This document shows positions 12,973 to 21,758 of a stretch of 38,234 nt of DNA, piece after piece. The stretch lies in the NCBI GenBank assembly GCA_964416385.1, contig CAYQDW010000020.1, positions 1-38,234 on the forward strand, given 5' to 3'. A program made the translations under genes and the position numbers. The notes under the pieces were generated by a model. It was not told the origin of the DNA, ran no database searches, and worked only from the letters and a program-made list of their open reading frames with translations. The DNA comes from JAUHWL01 sp964416385 (lineage in GTDB: Bacteria > Bacteroidota > Bacteroidia > Flavobacteriales > Schleiferiaceae). Positions within the stretch are counted from its first letter, which is position 1; each line of letters begins with the position of its first letter.

Positions 12973-15072
12973 TTATTTCTTCTGTGCTTCAAATGCTTGT
13001 ACGCCACGGTCTAGCCAATTAATAAACTTATCAATATCCGGATCATATGCGGCACTCTCATGTAATGGCTTAAGGTTGTCATGACCAAGAAAAACATAAT
13101 ATGGCTGTGCAACGGCACCAAAGTTCACCTCTTGAAACTCACTCCACATATTACCAACATTTTTGATTTTTCTACCTGTGTCTTTTGATGTGTATTGTTC
13201 TGCCTCTGGCAGCATCGTGCGCTCATCAACATAAAGAGAAATGAGTACCACGTTTTTGCGTAAACGCTCTAAAACACGGGGGTCGCTCCAAACATTTTCT
13301 TCCATCTTGCGGCAGTTCACACAGCCCCATCCCGTAAAGTCAATCATAACGGGTTTGCCAACTTTTTTTGCATAGGCCATACCAGCTTCAAAATCATTAA
13401 AACAGTTGAGGTCAAAAGGGCAATGGTCGCCAAACTGCACTTCAAGGTCTTCTGCAGCCCCAGAATTTCCTCCGCCATGATTTGCGTAGGCGCCACCTTT
13501 GCTTTCTGCATAGTGCTCTGGTGGCGGAAAGCCTGAAACTAATTTTACAGGCGCACCCCAAATACCGGGAAGTAAATAAAAGCCCAGAACTGTAAAGAGA
13601 ATGGCAAAGGTGAGACGTGTAACACCAATGCGTTCCACTTTACTGTCATTTGGTGTGATAAAGACACCAAGTAAATACAGAACGATTAAAAAGTCTATGC
13701 CCACCCAAATTGCGAAGAACATTTCGCGTTCTAAGTAATGCGCTTGCAGTACCATGTCTGCCGTAGATAAGAACTTAAACGCAAAAGCCAATTCTAAAAA
13801 CCCTAGGGTAACCTTAAGGTTGTTTAGCCAGCCACCCGATTTTGGCATAGAGTTGAGCCAACCGGGGAAGGCAGCAAAGGCCATAAAAGGAATAGCAAGA
13901 GCAAGCGAAAATCCGAACATGCCCGCTGCTGGCCCCAGAAACTCACCTTTTGTGCCGGCATCTACCAAGAGCGTGCCGATAAGCGGACCTGTACATGAAA
14001 ATGAAACTAAAGACAGGGTAAAGGCCATAAAAAAGATGCCAATGAGCCCACCTTTATTGCTGGCTTCATCTGCTTTATTAACCCAACTGCTAGGCAGAGT
14101 GATTTCAAAAGCACCAAAAAAGCTCAAGGCAAAAATCACAAAGAGGGCAAAGAAAAAGATATTAAAAATAGGATCTGTGGCCAGCTCATTGAGGGCGCTA
14201 GCACCAAAAATAATGGTGAAGAGCAGCCCTAGAATTACATAAATACCAATGATGGAGAGCCCATAGAGCACGGCTTTACCGATTCCTTCATTTTTTGATT
14301 TACTCTGTTTGGTGAAAAAGCTTACCGTTAAAGGAATCATTGGGAAAATACAAGGCATAAACAACGCAATCCACCCGAAGGCAAAACCTTCTAAGAAAAT
14401 ACCCAATAAGCTTGTCGCTTTTTCTTCTTTATCCTCAGGCAATGTTTGTTCAGTGGCTGGCTCTTCCGCTTTTCCGCTTTTTTCAGCCGAAGCCTCAATT
14501 GCTGCTGGTTTTGCCGTATCTACCGTGCTTGCTAAAGCTGCTTCTTCTGGTACTTGGTTTTCATTTTCAGAGCCGTCCGTTGGCTTAGCGTCTGTTGTGC
14601 CGCTCTTTACCGGACTGGTTTTCTTTACGTAACCCTTTAGGTTAAAGGTCATGTCTACATATTCTGGCGGCATGCACATTTCATCATTGCAGACCATATA
14701 TTCTAACTCGCCAGAAATTGTAAAAGGTTTATCACTTAAAATGGAAACGGTCTGTTTAAAAACGGCTTTACTGCCGAAGTACTTCAAAACCATGTCGAAA
14801 TTTGGATCAAATTCTTCATGGGGTTTCCCTTCGGTAACGCCACCCAAACTTTTATACGTAGTGTTTTCTTCAAACACAAAAGTTGTGGGTATTGGGCCTC
14901 CTTCTGGTATAAATTGTGAGTATAAATGCCAGCCAGGCTCAATGGTTGCAGTCATGATTAGTTCTGCAGTAGAATCACTAAGTGATTGGGTAGAAAATTG
15001 CCACGATACAGGTTTTTGTGCTACTACTGTAAGTGCCGTAAATAGGCTTAAAGCCAGATAAAATCTTTTCAT
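12973..15072 (-). CDS. DsbD-like thiol:disulfide interchange protein
   Basis: Carries electrons from cytosolic thioredoxin across the inner membrane to periplasmic thiol proteins. In 699 residues: signal peptide 1-19 (ends VVAQ); N-terminal DsbD-alpha-like domain with Cys128 and Cys133 in CNDEMC; an acidic, Ala/Glu/Lys-rich linker about 155-220; an eight-helix CcdA-type core with Cys241 in FMPCIFP and Cys360 in SFSCTGP; and a C-terminal thioredoxin domain with Cys584-x-x-Cys587 in GWGCVNCRKME. All three redox pairs are present. An additional Cys551/Cys557 pair (CPFDLNC) precedes the thioredoxin fold. The ATG at 15072 is preferred over 15108 because it opens the signal peptide and leaves 16 bp after tilS rather than an overlap. 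The tilS-dsbD spacing suggests one transcript. Confidence 0.92.
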   Translation of the reverse strand: MKRFYLALSLFTALTVVAQKPVSWQFSTQSLSDSTAELIMTATIEPGWHLYSQFIPEGGPIPTTFVFEENTTYKSLGGVTEGKPHEEFDPNFDMVLKYFGSKAVFKQTVSILSDKPFTISGELEYMVCNDEMCMPPEYVDMTFNLKGYVKKTSPVKSGTTDAKPTDGSENENQVPEEAALASTVDTAKPAAIEASAEKSGKAEEPATEQTLPEDKEEKATSLLGIFLEGFAFGWIALFMPCIFPMIPLTVSFFTKQSKSKNEGIGKAVLYGLSIIGIYVILGLLFTIIFGASALNELATDPIFNIFFFALFVIFALSFFGAFEITLPSSWVNKADEASNKGGLIGIFFMAFTLSLVSFSCTGPLIGTLLVDAGTKGEFLGPAAGMFGFSLALAIPFMAFAAFPGWLNSMPKSGGWLNNLKVTLGFLELAFAFKFLSTADMVLQAHYLEREMFFAIWVGIDFLIVLYLLGVFITPNDSKVERIGVTRLTFAILFTVLGFYLLPGIWGAPVKLVSGFPPPEHYAESKGGAYANHGGGNSGAAEDLEVQFGDHCPFDLNCFNDFEAGMAYAKKVGKPVMIDFTGWGCVNCRKMEENVWSDPRVLERLRKNVVLISLYVDERTMLPEAEQYTSKDTGRKIKNVGNMWSEFQEVNFGAVAQPYYVFLGHDNLKPLHESAAYDPDIDKFINWLDRGVQAFEAQKK

Positions 15073-15088
15073 TTCAACAAAATGGGTC

Positions 15089-16432
15089 TTACTTCTGGAG
15101 CCGGACAAGGTACATCATTTGGGTATCTGCGCCAACTTTGAATCGGTCATCAATTTGTTTACCAACAACCCAAACAATTTCATTGGCAGATGTTAAAACC
15201 AGCACGCGTTCTTTTTCTGAACGTGGTGTTTTTATATCCGTTAGATAATCACTAACCTTTTTAAAGTGTGCCATTCCCAAGGGTCTAAAAACATCACCTG
15301 TTTTGTAATTTCTGAGCACCAACGGGAATTTAAGTGCATTAAAATCAAGCAGTGCATCTGTTTTATTAAAATTCATTTCCGCATTTACAATACCTTTTTG
15401 TGGATGGGTGTTTTCATCCTGCATTACCTGCGTAAATGTGAGGTGTATGGGGTTTGTTATATGAGCTGTTGTACTGCTAATGTTTATTTCAATGGAAGAA
15501 ATGGGTTCAATTTTTTCTACGAGCAATGCGGTTCTATCGCGCACTACCCGATGTGTTTTGCCAAGGTATAAACTGCCAATTGGTGCGTTGATAGAGGTGG
15601 CTAGCGCATCCCAATCAAAATGCGGGTCAACTTCGCGCAGCACATGAAACAAGAGCGATTTAGCTGCAGGTATATTGTGTAATGCATTTAGATTAATCTC
15701 AAAGTGGTTTTTGTGATGCACAATGTTGGTCAATTTCCACTGGTCAATAAGTAAATTTAAGAGTTCGGTTTCTTGCTGGAGATTGGCCATTGTTGCCCTT
15801 AAGCCGCTAGCATAAGTGTTTTTTATTTCGCTCAAAACTGGCATCAATTGGTGTCTAATGCGGTTGCGTTGATAAATGTTACTGGCATTACTTTCATCCT
15901 CGCGCCATAAAAGTCCAACTGATGTTGCGTACTCAAGGATTTCTGGTTGCGTAATATCAATAAACGGCCGAATGAGATTTGCGTTATTCGCTTGTAGGCT
16001 TGTTAAACCGTTGAGCCCTGCGCCTCGTAAGGCATGTGCAAAAAAGGTTTCTACTTTATCATTAAAATGGTGTGCGGTAGCGATGTAGCTACATTGCTGT
16101 TGTTTTGCAATTTCCCTAAAAAAGGCATAACGCGCATTACGTGCCCAATCTTGAAAATTTTCATTCGCGGGTTTATCAGCTGGGTTTAGCTTTTTTATGG
16201 AATATCTCAGGGTTCTTTCAACACACCAAGTGGCCACAAAATCTGCTTCTTCATCGCTGGCAGCCCGTTTGCCATGATGCACATGGGCAATGTGAATGGG
16301 TTGCTTAATGGCGTGGAAAATGTGGGCTAATGCCATGCTGTCTATACCGCCAGAAACGGCAACTAAAATGCGCTGCTGGGCATTTATACCTTGAGATTCA
16401 AGAAACAGACGAATTTGTTCAGTTAGAAGCAT
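15089..16432 (-). CDS. tilS: tRNA(Ile)-lysidine synthetase
   Basis: ATP-dependent conversion of cytidine 34 of the CAU-anticodon tRNA-Ile to lysidine, so that AUA is read as Ile. The 447-residue protein has the PP-loop SGGIDS at 27-32, followed by HVHHGKR, ATAHHFNDKVETFF and the RNRIRHQLMPVL region typical of TilS. The C-terminal third (about 340-447) carries the TilS substrate-binding domain with 'LRNYKTGDVFRPLGM'-type strand (Arg-Asn-Tyr-Lys to Pro-Leu-Gly). ATG at 16432 chosen; the TTG two codons earlier adds nothing. The terminator of the preceding gene lies directly upstream, so tilS has its own promoter close to its start. The dsbD-like gene follows after 16 bp. Confidence 0.93.
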   Translation of the reverse strand: MLLTEQIRLFLESQGINAQQRILVAVSGGIDSMALAHIFHAIKQPIHIAHVHHGKRAASDEEADFVATWCVERTLRYSIKKLNPADKPANENFQDWARNARYAFFREIAKQQQCSYIATAHHFNDKVETFFAHALRGAGLNGLTSLQANNANLIRPFIDITQPEILEYATSVGLLWREDESNASNIYQRNRIRHQLMPVLSEIKNTYASGLRATMANLQQETELLNLLIDQWKLTNIVHHKNHFEINLNALHNIPAAKSLLFHVLREVDPHFDWDALATSINAPIGSLYLGKTHRVVRDRTALLVEKIEPISSIEINISSTTAHITNPIHLTFTQVMQDENTHPQKGIVNAEMNFNKTDALLDFNALKFPLVLRNYKTGDVFRPLGMAHFKKVSDYLTDIKTPRSEKERVLVLTSANEIVWVVGKQIDDRFKVGADTQMMYLVRLQK

Positions 16433-16463
16433 GGGCAAATATATACCCTTGGCCTACCAAAGT

Positions 16464-16492
16464 AAAAAAGCCCACCTTTTGAAGCGGGCTTT
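16464..16492 (-). terminator. Intrinsic terminator of the small helical protein gene
   Basis: On the minus strand AAAGCCC (from 16492) pairs with GGGCTTT (to 16467) and runs into TTTTTT (to 16464). It lies 14 bp after the stop at 16507. Confidence 0.8.
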
Positions 16493-16506
16493 ATTAAATG
16501 TTCAGA

Positions 16507-16893
16507 TTATGAATAGCGCTCAAGAAAGTGCATATATTTTTCTCGCATTTCTTGGTAGAGCTTGATGAAGATTTGCATGTCTTCGCGCTCTTTACGGTGA
16601 TCTTTATAGAGCACGTGATTTGCATCTATTTCTTTTTCATTGGCATAGGTGTCTAAGTCTTTTTCGCGCAATCTGAATTTGTGCTTTAACTCGTCAATAA
16701 CTTCGCGCTGACGGATAATTTGATTTTGAAAGGCTTCTACCTCCGCATAGCCGGTGTTGTCCATGCCATTTTGAACAACCTCTTCTAATCGCTCCTCAAA
16801 GACGTCAAGTTGCATTTCAAAGAACTTTAGTTCATTCATCCACAACTTGTGATCAAAGTGAAAGTCGCTAATCTTTACGGTTTCTTTAACCAT
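16507..16893 (-). CDS. Conserved-type small helical (coiled-coil) protein, function unknown
   Basis: A 128-residue protein without signal peptide or membrane segment, highly charged and predicted almost wholly helical. Heptad-like patterning is visible in FFEMQLDVFEERLEEVV, in IIRQREVIDELKHKFRL and in IFIKLYQEMREKYMHFL, fitting a three-helix bundle or coiled coil. No motif links it to a known function. It is a single-gene unit: a strong terminator follows it and the terminator of the LytTR regulator gene lies directly upstream. The composition (many Glu, Lys, Met and Phe at core positions) looks like a real protein rather than a chance frame. Confidence 0.75.
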   Translation of the reverse strand: MVKETVKISDFHFDHKLWMNELKFFEMQLDVFEERLEEVVQNGMDNTGYAEVEAFQNQIIRQREVIDELKHKFRLREKDLDTYANEKEIDANHVLYKDHRKEREDMQIFIKLYQEMREKYMHFLERYS

Positions 16894-16944
16894 GATTGAA
16901 AGTATTTATGTTGAAAATATCTTACCACAAATGTGGACCGTATT

Positions 16945-16973
16945 TTAAAAAAAAGGGCTGACGAATGTCAGCC
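16945..16973 (-). terminator. Intrinsic terminator of the sensor/regulator operon
   Basis: GGCTGAC (16956-16962) and GTCAGCC (16967-16973) form a 7-bp GC-rich stem with a 4-nt loop; on the minus strand it is followed by C and a run of T to 16945. It lies 12 bp beyond the regulator stop. Confidence 0.9.
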
Positions 16974-16985
16974 TCTATTTCAATT

Positions 16986-17741
16986 TTACATGGTTCTTAA
17001 TAAGGTGACCAGTTGCTCTTTTTTACGATTTGCTACTGGAATACGGCTCCCATCTTCCATGATTACATAGCCGCCATCGCTTTGCACGTATTTTTTAACG
17101 TAATTCATATTAATGAGGTGGCTTTTGTGTATGCGCTCAAAATTATAGGGGGTAAGCATGGCGTCAAATTCCTTTAGCGTTTTGCTCGCCAACATGGGTT
17201 TGCCGTTGGTTAAAAAGAATTGCGTGTAATTGCTACTACTCTCGCAGCGTGTTATATCAGCTATTTTTACCACATGTAAACCATCGCTACTGGGTATTAC
17301 TATTTTCTTGGGCGAGTCTGATGCTTGCCTGATATTTTCAAGAAGGGTATTGAGTTTGGGAGCGGGATCAATATCTTTTTTGGCTTCTACTTTTCTAACC
17401 GCTTTTACCAATTCTTCTGGGTCAATAGGTTTTAATAGGTAATCTGCGGCAGAAACCTTAATGGCCCGTATGGCGTGTTCGTCATGTGCCGTGATAAAGA
17501 TGATTTCAGGCATACGAACTGTGCTATCCTTGAGCTTTTCTAGAATGTCAAAACCATCTTCGCCGGCTAGGTTAACATCTAAAAAAAGCAGATCTGGTCT
17601 CGATTTTTCGCATAATTCAAGGGCGTCTGATACATTTTCTGCTTCGCCAATAATTTCTAATTCTGGGCAAAATAGATCTAGCTTACCGCGTAATGCTACC
17701 CGGCTGTTCTGTTCATCATCTATAATTATGGATTGGAGCAT
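16986..17741 (-). CDS. LytTR-family response regulator
   Basis: A 251-residue DNA-binding response regulator. The receiver domain (1-120) has the acidic pair in IIDDE (Asp8, Asp9), phosphoacceptor Asp55 in LLFLDVNL, Thr84 in FITAHDEH and Lys104 in LLKPID. The LytTR DNA-binding domain (about 148-248) shows DITRCESSSNYTQF, FERIHKSHLINMNYVKKY and DGSRIPVANRKKEQL. It is encoded 87 bp after the sensor kinase gene and ends at a strong terminator, so the two form an operon. The target genes are not indicated; LytTR sites are direct repeats about 10 bp apart, and I did not find a convincing pair upstream of the operon. Confidence 0.93.
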   Translation of the reverse strand: MLQSIIIDDEQNSRVALRGKLDLFCPELEIIGEAENVSDALELCEKSRPDLLFLDVNLAGEDGFDILEKLKDSTVRMPEIIFITAHDEHAIRAIKVSAADYLLKPIDPEELVKAVRKVEAKKDIDPAPKLNTLLENIRQASDSPKKIVIPSSDGLHVVKIADITRCESSSNYTQFFLTNGKPMLASKTLKEFDAMLTPYNFERIHKSHLINMNYVKKYVQSDGGYVIMEDGSRIPVANRKKEQLVTLLRTM

Positions 17742-17828
17742 GCTATTATTCTTTAGTAAGGTAACGAATGTACTAAGTTGCCGCCTTAGTAACGTGTTGT
17801 AATGATTATAAACGCCTTAAAGTTGATT

Positions 17829-20720
17829 CTACGTATAGTCTTCTGTTGCTAATAGCGGCAAAGTGAGAATAACTCTGGTGCCGCAGGGCTGGCCAACATC
17901 ATTAGTAAGGTCTAAAATTGAAAAAGTTACTGGCGCCCCCAAAGACTTGCTCAAAAGCTTAATACGCTCTGTGGTTATGCTTGTAGCCAAAGACTTTTTG
18001 CTGGTTTTTGTTTGTTGGGTGGCGCTTTGCGCACGGCCAACACCATTGTCTTCTATGGTAACATTAAGGCGTTGGTTTTGCAACGTAAATGCAATTTTTA
18101 AAGCCCCACCGGGTTCTTTTCTGTGCCGCAGTCCATGTAAAATGGCGTTTTCAACAAAAGGTTGCAAAAGCATGGGGGGGATGTTGCAGTCAAAAGGGTC
18201 TAGCACATCATCTACTTCAAGGGTATACGTAAAGTTCATGCTAAAGCGCACTTGTTCTAGCACAATGTAGTTTTTTAATAATTGTAACTCATTCTGTAAA
18301 GGCACAGTAGTCTCTCTGCTGCTTTCTAGGGTTAGCCGCATAAGTTTGGCAAAACTTGTTAGATATCGCACCGCTTCTTTGGGTTCGTTCTTAAAAATGA
18401 AGCCACTTATGGCGTCTAAAGCATTAAATACAAAATGCGGGTTCATTTGCAGGCGAAGGGCTTTACGCTCACTTTCGGCCAAAGCAGCTTCTAGCTGTAA
18501 GCGTGCATTAAGCTGGTTTATACGATAGCGCACACCAAAAAACACTACCAACGTTGCGGCGATAATTACTGCGCTAATAAACCACCAACGTTGGTAATAT
18601 GGGGGGATGATGGTGACCGGCAATTGGGTTACAGCTGCATTTTTAAAATTAGAATGCTGTGCGCGTTCTACTTTTAACGTGTAAGTACCAGGGGGGATGT
18701 TGGTAAAAATAGCTTCTAGGCGATTATCAGCCAATGTCCAATCTTTATCCTGCCCCACGAGTTTGTAACGCCAAAAGGCTCGGTTGCCAGAAAAATCAGA
18801 AGAGGCAAAGTGAAACGTGAGGTAGTTTTGATCATAGGGAAGAATCATCTTTTTGGGGATGCCTTTCCATCGTAAAAGGGTAACTTCTGCCTGCCAGCGG
18901 ATAGGTTTAAAAAACAAGTCTACGCCGGTAACATATACACTGTTTTGGTGTGGCTGCGCAAATTCAGCCTCTTGTATTACATAAACACCAGAATTTGTAC
19001 CCACAATGATTTCGCCACGTTTGTTATGTATCAGGCTTCTTTCATTGGTAGCATTGGCTAAAAATCCCGCTTCAGCGCGATAACTTGTTACCATTTGGGT
19101 ATCGCCAGCTGCAAAAGAAATGCTGTACAAACCATCATCAGTGCCCACCCATAATCGCTTCGCGCTTGCCGCTAATGCCTTAATGTTTAATGTTCTTATA
19201 CCGTTGCGCTCGTCTAGCAAATAGCAATCAGCATTGGTGCAAACATATATGCCTTTGCCTGCAACAGATAAGGCAATTCCCGAACTGCCAAGACTTGTCA
19301 TGTGTGTGATTCTACAGGTGTCTAAGGCGAGATTGTTGAAATTGGTGATAGGCGTTATCTTTTCTTTGCTAATATTCACCAACTTTCCACCAAAGGTTAA
19401 GCCTAATAATTTTTGGTCATGGGCTTCTAGCTGCACAATGCCTTGGTCAATGTCATTGCGTTGGGTAAGCCCACCGCGACCATACACGAATAATCCGGTA
19501 GCGGTGCCGATGTAAAGCTGCTCTTGATAATATTTTAATGTGAAAACAAATGCATCAAATGCTGGGACTGGTGAAAAGCGCCCCTGTGTAAATCTGGCTA
19601 GACCTCTTTCTGTACCAACCCAAATGGCACCCAGAGCATCTTCTGTAATAGCAAGTACAAGTCCGTCTGGCAGGCCATTGGCACCTGTAAAGTGCGTTTT
19701 ATTTTGATAATTATCAGAAAACCGGCTGATGCTATTGGCGCTGCCAACCCAAGTTTCGCCATTTTTAGCGGTATATACAGCATGTATGCGCTCATCTGGC
19801 AACCCTTGTTGTTCATCATAAACCACAAGGTATGGGGTGGTAAGTTTAGAAAGGCCGCTTAGGCTACCAACCCAAATGGTGCCGCTACTGCTTTTATATA
19901 AACATTGAACGCGGTCATAGGCCAATCCACTTTCTCTATTGATTAAATACGGCCCGAACTGTAAACCATTTGTTGCGCTTGCCAGTAAGAGTGTGTCACT
20001 ATGTGTAATAACATCGCGAATATCATTTTGTGGCGATAATTTTTTTGGGGTGTTTACATCTGCAATGCGATAAGTGCCGCTTTGAGCGGTAACGATAACA
20101 CCCTTGTTAATCCTTCGCAGCCTGAAGGGCATACCTAAGTTGGGTAAAATAGGGTTTGGCTTATTCGTATTCGCTGTATTATGCAAGTACAACCCACTAG
20201 CGGTTGCGGATATCATGCCTTGTGCAACAGTGCCAATGCCGAGTACTTCTGTACCTTTTAAAGCAGCTATTGGTTGGCTAAACGTACTTCCGTTGTATAA
20301 AAAAAGTCCATTGCGCGTAGCAAACCAAACACTGTCTTTAGAAATGGCATAAATAGCGTTTATGCGTGTGCGTAGCTCTTGGGGTAAAGTCTTTAATTGG
20401 ATGAGTGTTAATCCATCATACAGGGCTGGCCCCCGTTCTGTGCCTATCCAAAAGAAATCTTGACCTGTAGTTTCTATAACAGTCACAAAAGGGCTGGGCA
20501 GGCTGTCGGCGGCAATGGGTTGAGTAAATGTTGTGCCATCAAAACGCACCAAGCCCGCACCATCTGTAGCCAGCCAAATAAACCCTAAAGGGTCTTCGGC
20601 AATGTCATTAATGGTACTTGTGGGCAAGCCATTATCGGTGCCCCATTGCATAAATACGTAGCGCTGCGCTTGTAGTGCTTGGGTAAATAAAACGAGGGTA
20701 GTGAGCCAAAAAAGTCGCAT
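17829..20720 (-). CDS. Sensor histidine kinase with periplasmic beta-propeller and Y_Y_Y domain (LytS-type kinase core)
   Basis: 963 residues from the preferred ATG at 20720, which opens a signal peptide (ends QALQAQ); an in-frame ATG at 20789 would add 23 residues ahead of it. Residues about 20-620 hold repeated two-component propeller units (for example GLPTSTINDIAEDPLGFIWL, GLPDERIHAVYTAKNGETWV, GLPDGLVLAITEDALGAIWV), probably two propellers. A Y_Y_Y domain (about 635-705) precedes one membrane helix at 713-735. The cytoplasmic kinase is the His_kinase/LytS type: phosphoacceptor His762 in LQMNPHFVFNAL, then MLLQPFVENAILHGLRHR and DNGVGRA. This layout is the Bacteroidota regulator of surface sensing, but without the AraC domain of hybrid kinases; it signals to the adjacent LytTR protein. 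Ligand unknown; no glycan-use genes adjoin it. Confidence 0.9.
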   Translation of the reverse strand: MRLFWLTTLVLFTQALQAQRYVFMQWGTDNGLPTSTINDIAEDPLGFIWLATDGAGLVRFDGTTFTQPIAADSLPSPFVTVIETTGQDFFWIGTERGPALYDGLTLIQLKTLPQELRTRINAIYAISKDSVWFATRNGLFLYNGSTFSQPIAALKGTEVLGIGTVAQGMISATASGLYLHNTANTNKPNPILPNLGMPFRLRRINKGVIVTAQSGTYRIADVNTPKKLSPQNDIRDVITHSDTLLLASATNGLQFGPYLINRESGLAYDRVQCLYKSSSGTIWVGSLSGLSKLTTPYLVVYDEQQGLPDERIHAVYTAKNGETWVGSANSISRFSDNYQNKTHFTGANGLPDGLVLAITEDALGAIWVGTERGLARFTQGRFSPVPAFDAFVFTLKYYQEQLYIGTATGLFVYGRGGLTQRNDIDQGIVQLEAHDQKLLGLTFGGKLVNISKEKITPITNFNNLALDTCRITHMTSLGSSGIALSVAGKGIYVCTNADCYLLDERNGIRTLNIKALAASAKRLWVGTDDGLYSISFAAGDTQMVTSYRAEAGFLANATNERSLIHNKRGEIIVGTNSGVYVIQEAEFAQPHQNSVYVTGVDLFFKPIRWQAEVTLLRWKGIPKKMILPYDQNYLTFHFASSDFSGNRAFWRYKLVGQDKDWTLADNRLEAIFTNIPPGTYTLKVERAQHSNFKNAAVTQLPVTIIPPYYQRWWFISAVIIAATLVVFFGVRYRINQLNARLQLEAALAESERKALRLQMNPHFVFNALDAISGFIFKNEPKEAVRYLTSFAKLMRLTLESSRETTVPLQNELQLLKNYIVLEQVRFSMNFTYTLEVDDVLDPFDCNIPPMLLQPFVENAILHGLRHRKEPGGALKIAFTLQNQRLNVTIEDNGVGRAQSATQQTKTSKKSLATSITTERIKLLSKSLGAPVTFSILDLTNDVGQPCGTRVILTLPLLATEDYT

Positions 20721-20822
20721 GGCACGAATGTACGTATCAACAAATTCTTGCTGACCAGTTTTTAGATGCCTCCCTTTACGGTATTTCATGTAATAAAGAT
20801 ATGCGGTTGGGCCGATACGGTT

Positions 20823-21758
20823 TTATAGCGCCATTATCTTCTCTAGCATAACACGAGCCATTTTTTCAAAACTCTCTTTGCTCCAACCTGCAATATGCGG
20901 ACTTAATATAACTTGTTCGGATTGCATCAAATACTTTAAAGGTGGAGGTAGATGTTGCGCTTCAAAAAACTTCTCGAATGAAGATTTTTCATATTCAAGA
21001 ACATCAAGGCAGGCGCCTAAAATGCGTTTTTCTTTTAGGGCGTTAACAAGTGCCGCAGTTTCTACAAGTTGTCCGCGGGCAGTATTTATAAGATAAAATG
21101 GCTTTTTAAATTGTTGGATAAATGCGCTGTTAACCAAGTAATGTGTTTCTGTGGTTAGTGGTGCGTGTAGGCTCAGCACATCGGCTTCTTCAAAAATATC
21201 TTTCAAGGTTGCTTCTTCCGTCCAATTTGGGGCAAAATCTTTCTTGTACTTGTCATAAATCAACACCCGTACACCAAATCCGCGCAGCTTTTCTACAAAG
21301 GCACTGCCCATGAAGCCGTAGCCAACAACACCAACCGTTTTTCCGGAGAGTTCTATTCCGGTATTTTCTTTTCGCAACCAAATGCCGTTGCGAACCTCTT
21401 GGTCTGCTCGCTGTAAATGGTTAAAAAGCGAAAGCAACATACCTATCGCATGTTCGCCCACGGCATCTTTATTTCCTTCGGGTACGCGAATACACGTAAT
21501 CCCCATACGTTCTGCGGCTTGGGTGTCAATATTTTCTAAACCTGCGCCAAATCGACCAATAAACTTGAGATTTTTGGTATGTGTTAGTATTGCCTCGTCT
21601 ATGCGCAAACGGCTTCTTAAGATGAGGCCATCTACCAAAGCAATGCGTGCACGTAGTGCAACGGGGTCTCCTGTAAGATCAAATTCTAACTCGTGGCCTT
21701 GTGCGCGCAAGCCATCTTCTAGTAGTGGGTGGGTTGTATCAAGAAATAAAATTTTCAT
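20823..21758 (-). CDS. D-isomer-specific 2-hydroxyacid dehydrogenase, phosphoglycerate dehydrogenase-like
   Basis: NAD-dependent oxidation of a D-2-hydroxyacid, or the reverse reduction. In 311 residues: the substrate domain at both ends, the Rossmann domain about 100-285 with GVVGYGFMG (Gly146, Gly148, Gly151), and Asp169 in LIYDKY as cofactor ribose ligand. The catalytic triad is Arg228 in NTARGQLV, Glu255 in LDVLEYE and His288 in SPHIAGWS. There is no C-terminal ACT domain, so feedback by serine of the E. coli type is unlikely. SerA activity is possible, but serB/serC are not adjacent. Its start overlaps the stop of the outer-membrane protein gene (ATGA, 21755-21758), so it is probably translated with that operon. 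Confidence 0.87.
   Translation of the reverse strand: MKILFLDTTHPLLEDGLRAQGHELEFDLTGDPVALRARIALVDGLILRSRLRIDEAILTHTKNLKFIGRFGAGLENIDTQAAERMGITCIRVPEGNKDAVGEHAIGMLLSLFNHLQRADQEVRNGIWLRKENTGIELSGKTVGVVGYGFMGSAFVEKLRGFGVRVLIYDKYKKDFAPNWTEEATLKDIFEEADVLSLHAPLTTETHYLVNSAFIQQFKKPFYLINTARGQLVETAALVNALKEKRILGACLDVLEYEKSSFEKFFEAQHLPPPLKYLMQSEQVILSPHIAGWSKESFEKMARVMLEKIMAL

Noticed and set aside
13754..14632. Long open frames (up to 162 codons) antisense to the dsbD-like gene
   Set aside because: Low-complexity Lys/Ala/Ser translations opposite strongly conserved transmembrane coding; no independent start signal.
17863..18270. 135-codon open frame antisense to the histidine kinase
   Set aside because: It mirrors the conserved kinase core; composition is not protein-like.
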